From assembly GCA_014529385.2 (NCBI GenBank), contig CM043960.1:25674396-25709895 (forward strand): a stretch of 35,500 bases of DNA, given 5' to 3'. Of the stretch, positions 27,900-35,500 are shown in pieces; within the stretch, counting starts at the first letter, position 1; every line of letters starts with the position of its first letter. The position numbers and the translations under genes are program-made. Under the pieces are notes generated by a model. It saw only the letters and a list, made by a program, of their open reading frames with translations. It did no database searches and was not told the origin of the DNA. This DNA comes from Adiantum capillus-veneris. Taxonomy: Eukaryota > Streptophyta > Polypodiopsida > Polypodiales > Pteridaceae.

Positions 27900-30518
27900 A
27901 ACGCATGGCTATAGTAGGGGTAAACAATGAAGAAGAAGAAGAAGAAGAAGAAGAAGAAGAAGAAGAAGAGAAAATGGAATCTACAACATATTCAACTAGA
28001 AGATCAAAGAGAAAGCTATCGCAACTCTCTAAAGATGAACATGAAGAAAGTGACAAAAGTCCTATGGAGGAGCAAGAAGCTATAGACCATCCTTAGCAAA
28101 AAGTGCTCCATAACCCTCAAACATAGAGGAGGAGAAAAAGAGAGCTACAAGGGGCAAGCACAAGGTGGTTGAATGAAGTTCCAAACACCTTAAAGTGCCA
28201 CCACCAATGATAATACAAGAACCTTCCCAAAAAATTGCAAGGTTAGAACGAGAAAAGAAAGCCTTTGAAAGGGAAAGGGGCCTACAAGGGGACTTTGAAG
28301 AATTTTGGTAGCCCAACCCACAAAAGCTTCGCACCAGAAACCCCATGTATTGTCAAGGTGAGGATCCCCTCGTAGACTTAGAGTTTCTTTATGAACAAGA
28401 GAAAAGAGAAAGGATTGAAATTGAAGCTGAAAAAGATGCATTCCAAGGAAGCACTAAAGTGAAAGGCACCTCGACCCACACCAATTTCACCAGCTACATC
28501 AAAGCTACTTTCCTCAATACAAGAAGAGTTTCATGAGGAGAACATGCAAGAGGAAGCATCTCAAGAGCTTCCTACCGTTGAAGCAAAAGTTCTAGAAGTG
28601 CACAAATAAAAGAGCACATTGAAGAGCAAGCAAAAGAGGACATGAAAGAAAATACAACAGATACTGCTCCTGAGAAAATTAAGGAAGAGACAAAGATGGA
28701 TCAGTAGTAGGAGGATTTAGAAGATGAGCCAAAGGAAGACACCAAAGAAAATAAAAAAGTAAAGGAAGTCAAAGCTAGCACTTCTCAAAGAGCCAAAATG
28801 AAGGATATAGAAGAGTATTCCCAATGTGCCCACCACATTAATTGATAAGGTGAAGAATGAGGTATATACACATCAAAGCAAGATAAAAGAAATTGAAATC
28901 TTTGATTAACACTTGACTGAAATACTCGAGGTGGATGATGCCTTCTTGGAGGAATACAAAGGTTTGCATAAGAAGTCCCAGGTGGAAATCCAAAGCCTAC
29001 AAGAGGTCAATCGCAAACAAGTGGCCGAGCTGATAGAAATGACTATGCTAATGGAGAAGCTTTTCTTGTTGGATACAAGCGCACATTCTCAATGGGTACA
29101 TATATAACTGGATGTTGAAAACATCCAAGTAGCTCAAATTGAAGCCAGATTAAAGGACCAAAAAGAGCTTCTAGATAAGCTAAGGGCTAATCCCACAATC
29201 CTCACACTTCAAGGCTCAGACCTAACCTACCAAGCTATCGAAAAAGGAAGCAAGTATCTAGAGACAAAGTTGAAGCTATAGCAAATATAGAGAAAGTGCT
29301 TTCTCTAAGATTCATGCACAAGGAGGAGGAGTACCTAAAGTAAATAGCAAAGCTCAAAGAAGATCTACAAACCGCATGGATGTAGCTTCAAGGAGAGTAA
29401 ACAACTACAAAAGAAGACACATCTTAATATGTCACCCAATAAATAGAAGCTCTACAGTTCTTGTAGTGCATAAAAGAAGCCGAGGGAACTACTTCCCTCT
29501 TGGACATAGTATCACATGAGCAAGAAGAAGAAACTCAGCCCTTAGATAACTTTACAATAGATGCCAAAAAAGCATTGACGGTTAACATTGAACAAGAGAC
29601 TAAAGAGACCTAGAAGGAATCCATGGCATGGGAGGAGCATGTTCTACACTCTACAAATGTTTCTCAACTTCCATCCTAGCAGATAATCAACACATGGCAC
29701 TAAAAATATCTAAATGTCCACTAGTGAAGTATGAAGTACTAAAGGTCAAAGAGAGATTACTTAAAGACCAGGAAGTAGATGGGACGAAGCCACATACCTC
29801 TTGGAGGAAATATTGGCTAAATAGGCATCATTGATATGTCATTCTATACACACAAGCTCCTCAAGAAATCCAAAGGGATCCCACAATCTACCCAATGCCA
29901 CATTGAGGAGTTGGGGAAGCTATCGATTGATTTTCAAGGAACATCCTACCTAGCTAAACTACCCCAGAAGAGAAAGTCAGTGGAAGAATACGTGCTAAAG
30001 ACCTTAATAGATGCTATTGAAGTCTTCAAGAGGATACTACATTTGGCATGCATAATGTTTATCAAGATAATAAATATGATCCTCTTCTGCATGAAATCCT
30101 TCCATCAAGCTAAGCAAGTAGATGCCACGTGGATGTCTCTCCTTGAGGGCAATCAAGAACTCTGTTATGACCTATTAGATCAACCTTCAGATGAAGTGCT
30201 TTATGGAATTTATGCACGGGTCATGTTTCCACCATTCTATTGTATGCAGACATTTGAAGGAAGCTTTCTACACTAGGTTTTTACATTCAAAACTAAAACG
30301 TTTGGCCCCCTGTCGCTGGAAATTTCCTGGCGAGATTTGTCGGCTACTTGGCCATGGAACTCAAAATCCCTATTAGCCTCCAATTTCTCAATGAAGGAGA
30401 TAAAAAGCTGAGAGTAAATTACTATGAAGCACTCAAAGCCCTCCATAAGTAGCACAAGGCCCGCAAGCCAAAGCACTACCTTGTAGTATGCTAGTTGTGT
30501 CACGGATGACCCAAATTT
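27900..30518 (+). pseudogene. Internal region of a plus-strand element with Glu/Lys-rich coiled-coil coding
   Basis: An ATG at 27905 opens MAIVGVNN, then 14 Glu encoded by (GAA/GAG)n at 27929-27970, and RRSKRKLSQLSKDEHEESDK. Further charged frames follow: about 28195-28530 (KIARLEREKKAFERERGLQG, FLYEQEKRERIEIEAEKDAF), about 28810-29105 (EILEVDDAFLEEYKGLHKKS, VEIQSLQEVNRKQVAELIEM), about 29110-29280 (VAQIEARLKDQKELLDKLRA) and 29628-30276 (EELGKLSIDFQGTSYLAKLP). Heptad-like spacing and E/K/Q/L content predict coiled coil. No protease, RT, RNase H or integrase motif is seen. It ends at a PPT and an LTR start. It is best read as the decayed interior of an LTR element without pol, or as a 3' ORF of a larger one. 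The protein family is not recognised. Confidence 0.55.
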
Positions 30519-30529
30519 GGAGGGGGGAA
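30519..30529 (+). promoter_or_regulatory. Polypurine tract before an LTR
   Basis: GGAGGGGGGAA lies directly before TGTTAGCAGG, the standard position of the plus-strand primer of LTR elements. Confidence 0.75.
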
Positions 30530-31193
30530 TGTTAGCAGGAAGCTAACAAAGTGGCCTTATTTTGAACTCATTATTTGTAATTTCATTCATTTCTAATATA
30601 AAGACCCTTCATGTCCAAAGTTTTGATTTTAATTATTTTACGAGATTGTAAAGTAGGTAGTTGGGGCTATGAGCTTTCGACTTGTAATTACCCATACGTG
30701 ATCTCTAGTCCCTCTCTACCCAGATTTGAGTTTTTTTTCACATTTTTAAAACCTTGGCTAAGATATTAAAGCCAATTTTTGTAAAAAACCCTTATGAAGT
30801 TTTTGGATGTTTTTTAGCATTGTGTACTCTCCCTTTTTCTTCTTGTGCTCATAAATTCCTAGCATATTGTTTGTTTGGATCGTCATCTACTTCAACATGT
30901 TCGGAAGAAAAAGCTCTATGCGACATTGTACGTTTCTCACAATGATTCCATGAGTTTGTTGTAGCTAATCATCTTCTTAGTTGGTTCACAACTCAAGATT
31001 TCAGCATCCAAGTTGAATTTTAAGCATATGAGAGAAAATAGCCCTATAAATAATAAGAATTTTGTTTGTAAGTGGTTGAAAAGTGGATTTGAGACCCTAG
31101 GCATGTGTGTTTAGGCTTTGTCTACCCGACTTGTTATGATTGGACTTCGTTTGCTTGGTGAATCACGTCAAGGTTTTCTTGCAGATGTTACGA
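30530..31193 (+). mobile_element. 3' LTR of the coiled-coil element (right end uncertain)
   Basis: Starts TGTTAGC after the PPT. TGTTAGCAGGAAGCTAACA (30530-30548) is a perfect 7-bp stem with a 5-base loop. TATAAATAA at 31045-31053 could be its TATA box. I could not find the CA end with certainty. The given end is the start of the neighbouring repeat-bearing frame and is a guess. Confidence 0.5.
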
Positions 31194-31778
31194 TTAGTTA
31201 TTTCTATCTGACATACAATTGAGTGTTGCATTGAGTAGATAGGGATTGAGTGTGTTTTCCAAGAGATTGACGACCTCTTGTAGCATCGATGCACTAGTCG
31301 TGTCTACTCCGTCCCATGCTATGACATTTATGTACGTGGTTCTCAATATCTCTACAATAAGATAAGAGTGGATCTTGGCAATCTGCAATAACTTATAGCT
31401 ATCTAGCATATCGAGTATACTAACCACCATGTCAACTATGCTATCTAAAACATGAACCATGTTATGTATCATGTGAATTATGTTATCTAGCATGTCAAAT
31501 ATACTAACCACCATGTCAACTATGCTATCTACCATGTCAACTATGCTACCTACCATGTAAAGTGTGTTATGTACTATGTCAATTATGCTATTTAGCATGT
31601 GAACTATGATATCTAGTATGTTGATCATGCTATCTAGCATGTCAACCATGCTATCTACCATTTGCGGGGTAAATAGAAGATGCATTATGTTACCAGAAGC
31701 ATAAAGCATGATATGTATCCTACCTATATACACGTGTATGCTAATGAGAATAATCACCATGATAATTAGCACAAACAT
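31194..31778 (-). CDS. 194-codon open frame over a 21-bp minisatellite, doubtful gene
   Basis: The minus strand stays open for 194 codons. The middle (about residues 40-125) is a 7-residue repeat of the type D-M-V/L-D-S-I-V, encoded by the 21-bp tandem array. The N-terminus (MFVLIIMVIILISIHVYIG) is strongly hydrophobic and could be a signal anchor. The tail has SMLQEVVNLLENTLNPYLL. A repeat whose unit is a multiple of three and lacks stops in one frame keeps that frame open by chance, so this is weak evidence for a gene. I recognise no family. Confidence 0.2.
   Translation of the reverse strand: MFVLIIMVIILISIHVYIGRIHIMLYASGNIMHLLFTPQMVDSMVDMLDSMINILDIIVHMLNSIIDIVHNTLYMVGSIVDMVDSIVDMVVSIFDMLDNIIHMIHNMVHVLDSIVDMVVSILDMLDSYKLLQIAKIHSYLIVEILRTTYINVIAWDGVDTTSASMLQEVVNLLENTLNPYLLNATLNCMSDRNN
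31400..31663. repeat. 21-bp minisatellite, 12 full units plus a partial
   Basis: Units of exactly 21 bp start at 31400 and continue to 31651 with no indels, then half a unit. Each resembles TATCTAGCATGTCAA plus CTATGC, with the CATGT core most conserved. Units 2 and 6 (31421, 31505) are identical. Units 1 and 5 are also close, pointing to an older 84-bp duplication of four units. Confidence 0.92.
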
Positions 31779-31946
31779 GTTGTTAGCTTACACAAACCTA
31801 CAATAAATGTTTACATTGTTTTTAGCACATACAACATGTCAAACAAGAACTCTCCCCTCACCATGTTTTGTGAAAATCTTGACTTTGTCCCTGTATGACT
31901 TCTGCCATCTACCCAAGATCACCTCCATCGTAGGTCATGGAGAGAG

Positions 31947-31950
<4 letters not shown>

Positions 31951-32001
<51 letters not shown>

Positions 32002-32007
32002 GGCGCA

Positions 32008-32042
<35 letters not shown>
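31951..32042. repeat. (GT)25 then (GA)16 compound microsatellite
   Basis: GT run at 31951-32000, the spacer TGGCGCACAA, then a GA run at about 32011-32042. Confidence 0.97.
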
Positions 32043-32049
<7 letters not shown>

Positions 32050-32557
32050 GTTCTGAGACTAATTTCTCCTTGGGTTGCGAGGCAGTGGGGTGGTGGAGAA
32101 CGAGATGAATAGGACTACCAGCAATGCCAGGCCCTCATGCCTTGACTTGCGGGGGCTGATTTGCATGCATGTATTGTATGCATTGCACCGGGTTGTTAGG
32201 GTGCCCCACCTTCACTTACAGGGGGTTGCAAAGTCCAGTCCATGTAGGCTTCTTTGTTTGCGCTGCAAAGGGCTTCCTTGCCACGTGGGAAGTGATGTAT
32301 GCATTGTATGTGCACCTCTGAAGATGTGTGCAAGCCATGTTGGGTGCATGGAGAAGTAGCCACCTGATAGGAGTCCATCCTTTTTTAAAATAGTACATAG
32401 ATGCAAAAACAAGGAACTCCATCAATTGACTCAGGCAAGAATATAACAAGCACAACCTCACTCAAAATGTAGCTGCACCTTTGGAAACCCCAAATTAGAG
32501 AGAAATAAAGGGCAATCTTACCCATTTTTCCCCCTTTTCACTAAACTAGAGAGAGAA
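32043..32557. other. No supported gene
   Basis: Overlapping short frames on both strands (32075-32461) have no motif I recognise. Nothing else stands out before the poly-G run. Confidence 0.45.

Positions 32558-32606
<49 letters not shown>
32558..32606. repeat. 49-base poly-G run
   Basis: An uninterrupted run of 49 G follows GAGAGAGAA. Such length is rare in nuclear DNA. It could form stacked G-quadruplexes, or could be a sequencing or base-calling artefact. Frames through it code for poly-Pro and are not genes. Confidence 0.9.
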
Positions 32607-32607
<1 letters not shown>

Positions 32608-34122
32608 AGCCAATCTCCAAAGTCCAGCGTTTTGTAATGCACCATTGCACTCCTCCTTTTGATCACGTGCATATATTTTTTTCTTGTGGATTTTCTTGTG
32701 GATAAACATGCAGCACACACATTTTTATGTACAAGCACACTTGCACGCACGTAGGGATAGAAAATTGAAAAGAAATTAAAAAGAGTAGGTTGCCATAGTG
32801 GTAGAAAGAAAACGTAAAAGGTTTGATAAAAGAGGTTTAGAGGATACGTGTTGAAAGCAATGCTTCATTGCTTTCTATCATGTCATTCATTCCCATCATT
32901 TTTGGATGGCAAATGAGAAATGTTCAAGTAAATTCTAGATATATTCTATTAGCTTTGATATGACCAAAGTATCTTGTCACCATTTGGACGGTAGATATGT
33001 CCTACCAGGCTACATGGCGCTAGATTATTCTACACACTATGCTACCAAAAGTTACATCGTCCATAGACTATATTCAATAATTGATTGCAAGCGACAATTT
33101 ACAAAGCCAAGTCTACTAAGCATGCACAACCAAGTCCACATATTATGGCCACTATTGGAGTTCTCTTTAGTGTAGGCTGTAGCCTTTTGGCTATAGCTCT
33201 TCAATCTCACATAATAATGTGTACTTTTGTGTCATATCTATCTATCTACACTATATATAATGGAGCTTAAAATTCACACTATATATAATTTCCATTGAAG
33301 CATCCATGTTGGTGTGGCTGCATTGCTTGGTGCCTTGTGTGTGCGCATGGTTGCATTGGCCTGATGCAAAGCTGCCTCTGGAAATTTTTCTCTCAATCTC
33401 TCTGCGGGTAGGTCATTAGATCTGAGGCTGCCCTAGTAGCAACACTTCAATTTTAGTAGCAGACTTCAATATTGCAGCCCATTGGTTGGTTTGGTTGTTG
33501 CTTTGATGCCTTCATGTGCCATACTTGAAAGTTGACGCTATTGGTATCATTCTACTGCGCTTGCTCAAGCACAGCATTTCTTGTTCTTCATGCCCACAGG
33601 GCTTTTATTTTGAGTTCGCGTGTTGGAGGCTTAAAATTTTCAAGGAAGGAGAGGACCTCCAAGTGTTACTCATTGGTTCACTTTAAAGAAAAACTTAAAA
33701 AACATTTAATCTAAAATGCAAAAGGAAGGGTAAAATTTAAAATGCAAAAGTAAAGAGTAAAATTGGAAAAGATGACATGCCTTGCTTTAAATTCTGAAAA
33801 TCAAAAGAATTTCTTTTTTTTTAAGTAGTAAAAAGTCAAAAGACCTCCTACTCTACATAGAACATAGAACATAGAACACATGTACAAGTTTAAATGCACA
33901 TAACAAAAACGGGATAAATATAGTGAAGATTTTATTATTTAATGCAAATTTGATTTTTGAAGATATATTTGGGTTTATCTTTTCAAGGTGTTTTTTTGAA
34001 GACCAATATTGGTTTTTTTTTTTATTGTTTTTTTTTTTTTTAAAGCTCATGTGGCATCGATTTGTGGCTATCTCACTTTGAGAAAATGCATGCAAATGAA
34101 GGGATGGTTATGCACATTATTG

Positions 34123-34126
<4 letters not shown>
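32607..34126. other. AT-rich spacer, no supported gene
   Basis: No domain on either strand. CACTATATATAAT occurs twice about 30 bp apart (about 33248-33290). Several T/A homopolymers are present near 33810 and 34010-34045. Confidence 0.5.
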
Positions 34127-34166
<40 letters not shown>

Positions 34167-34168
34167 CT

Positions 34169-34254
<86 letters not shown>
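34127..34254. repeat. (AG)18-(GT)26-(GA)16 compound microsatellite
   Basis: AG run at 34127-34162, spacer TTTTCTAC, GT run at 34171-34222, then GA run to 34254. Confidence 0.97.
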
Positions 34255-34258
<4 letters not shown>

Positions 34259-34589
34259 ATCGTCGAGCTCATAGAGCTTCATCTCACCAAGTGCACCCCT
34301 TCAAGCCCTTCAAATTTCCAAGATATTATGGTTTTCTTGGAATTATAATGTACTTTCAAAAGGGTAGCTAACATTTTTTCCCATAGAAAATGGATAAAAA
34401 TTTTAACAAAAACCAACCCTTACATTGGCACCCTAAATGCGGAGAGAGATTGCCCAGTTGACAGACCTTTCACCATTTGTGGGATATTTTGTTCTTTTTA
34501 TTTTTAAGAGCTAGAGTGTGGGCCATGCTTAAAAATCTATAAATTCTATTAATTTTGATAGGCAAATGTGTCTATCAAAAATTGACCAC

Positions 34590-34591
<2 letters not shown>
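34255..34591. other. No recognisable feature
   Basis: Unique spacer between two microsatellites. No coding or structural signal seen. Confidence 0.5.

Positions 34592-34641
<50 letters not shown>
34592..34641. repeat. (AG)25 microsatellite
   Basis: An uninterrupted AG run follows GACCACGC. Confidence 0.97.
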
Positions 34642-34643
<2 letters not shown>

Positions 34644-34870
34644 GATAATTTTTTAGCACCCAATAAATGATGTGGCAAGGAGAAGGGGGGAGAGAGGAAG
34701 AGATAACAAAATGTTTAAGGGTGTAGGAACAATCTAAATAGACGTTAACTAGTATGTGACCCACACGTTGCTGCGGTCAAGGAAACAATGCCTCTATTCT
34801 CATAGGGTTATCTTCTCCTCCATGTGGAACACTATCAATACTCTCTTCCTAGACGTATAGTCTATCTCAC

Positions 34871-35167
34871 TTATAAAAGTGATGCATGACACAAGCTCTT
34901 AGTAGATGCTGACCCATCAACCAAAAGAAACCTCGTGATTGATGAAAACAATATGTGGGTTGATACCTTACCCTTAAAGGTCTCTGAAAAGTCAGTGACA
35001 AGACCAGATAAGCCAACGAAATCCAACGTGCAGTTAGAGTCTATGAAGCAAGCTGAGTCGTTGTTATCTACGCAATTGTTAGATTCGTTGTAGGCTGAGT
35101 CATTGCCATCTACGCAATTGTCAGAGTCTAAACCCTTTACAATGCATTCAGATTCATTGCTCTCCAT
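34871..35167 (-). CDS. 98-codon Asp/Ser/Asn/Cys-repeat ORF, unrecognised
   Basis: The minus-strand ORF starts with ATG at 35167. The first half is an imperfect repeat: GLDSDNCVDGNDSAYNE, SNNCVDNNDSACFI, then DSNC. A related unit (CLDSDCGMESNESEC) extends upstream of the ATG. DNA repeat units of about 54, 42 and 45 bp differ by multiples of three, so the frame is kept. The second half (VGLSGLVTDFSETFKGKVST) is not repetitive. The ATG lies 23 bp from a PBS-like site, so it could be the start of a retroelement's first ORF. No family recognised; acidic D-x-D-x-x-x-D spacing recalls calcium-binding loops but this is not a claim of function. Confidence 0.35.
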   Translation of the reverse strand: MESNESECIVKGLDSDNCVDGNDSAYNESNNCVDNNDSACFIDSNCTLDFVGLSGLVTDFSETFKGKVSTHILFSSITRFLLVDGSASTKSLCHASLL

Positions 35168-35190
35168 GCCGCAGTCAGAGTCTAAGCATT

Positions 35191-35201
35191 CTTTGATACC
35201 A
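35191..35201 (-). promoter_or_regulatory. PBS-like site (tRNA-Met type), tentative
   Basis: The minus strand reads TGGTATCAAAG, matching the two tRNA-Met-type sites elsewhere in this window for 11 bases. No LTR end could be defined next to it, so it may be chance. Confidence 0.35.
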
Positions 35202-35286
35202 AGATTGGAAGCTTCTCATAGACATTATTTTTCATGAGGTGCTAGCCCTTGTTCAACAAACTTAGGAGTGCTCTAATTCTATTGGG

Positions 35287-35299
35287 GTGTGTGTGTGTG

Positions 35300-35342
<43 letters not shown>
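35287..35342. repeat. (GT)7-(GA)20 compound microsatellite
   Basis: GT run at 35287-35300, then GA run at 35302-35342. Confidence 0.96.
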
Positions 35343-35345
<3 letters not shown>

Positions 35346-35500
35346 CTTCCTTTTGGTCTACCTTGATCTAGTAATGATAGCAAGCTTGATTATAGAGATT
35401 AGATAAGTTAGCATGGTGTGAAGAGATGAAAGCTAAGAGAAGTCAATGTAATAATAAAACTTTTTTTTATAGATAGAGTGGGTTCTAGAATTGGTTTAGA

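Noticed and set aside
12866-31193. LTRs at 12866 and 30530 as the two LTRs of one element
   Set aside because: They share TGTTAG-type ends, but the bodies show no similarity.
32518-32750. Proline-rich ORFs
   Set aside because: They result from the poly-G run read on the minus strand.

Overview
The window looks like intergenic DNA from a large, repeat-rich plant nuclear genome, probably a vascular plant. I found no intact host gene, no rRNA or tRNA gene and no bacterial-type operon. The recognisable coding sequence is remnants of LTR retrotransposons (Ty3/gypsy and Ty1/copia types). All are broken by stops, frameshifts, deletions or nested insertions. Two primer-binding sites resemble the complement of plant initiator-tRNA-Met and one resembles the complement of tRNA-Asp. 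Long GT/GA microsatellites, two satellite-like tandem arrays and a 49-base G run fill much of the rest. The species cannot be named from this sequence alone.

Left part (1-8722, mostly minus strand). A Ty3/gypsy element ('element 1') reads right to left: gag N-terminus (7261-7064), gag C-terminus and zinc knuckle (3808-3000), protease (2695-2297), protease-RT linker (2281-1883) and RT start (287-1). Two insertions split it. A 3255-bp TG...CA segment (3809-7063) sits inside gag. It carries a 159-bp higher-order repeat, a CCAAT-rich 29-bp array and a TATA box. A solo LTR (288-1877) with a perfect 5-bp target duplication sits between protease and RT. Unrecognised coding-like sequence lies at 7748-8722.

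Middle (8723-16363). This holds a GT/GA microsatellite block, a plus-strand Ty1/copia RT-RNase H remnant (10480-11096), a decayed minus-strand Ty3 pol fragment (about 11900-12860) and a probable 5' LTR with tRNA-Asp-type PBS (12866-13363). About 3 kb after that has no recognisable content.

Centre (16364-26400). A minus-strand LTR of the same family as the solo LTR (16364-17978) ends a Ty3 element ('element 2') with gag, two zinc knuckles, protease and RT start, but no RT core, RNase H or integrase. At about 22840 the strand switches abruptly to a plus-strand integrase C-terminus. A second protease-like ORF follows it, then a third LTR copy (24292-25837) with a PBS and the start of another gag. 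This LTR has pol on one side and a PBS on the other.

Right part (26400-35500). A minus-strand Ty1/copia element has its 5' LTR, PBS, leader and gag, fused in frame to integrase by an internal deletion. Next to it is a plus-strand non-pol element coding for Glu/Lys-rich coiled coil (27900-30529), ending at a polypurine tract and the start of an LTR. The last 4 kb holds a 12-unit 21-bp minisatellite, several GT/GA tracts, the poly-G run and a small repetitive Asp/Ser/Asn/Cys ORF near a PBS-like site.

The sequences do not cooperate as a pathway. The window is a record of layered retrotransposon insertion, recombination and decay.
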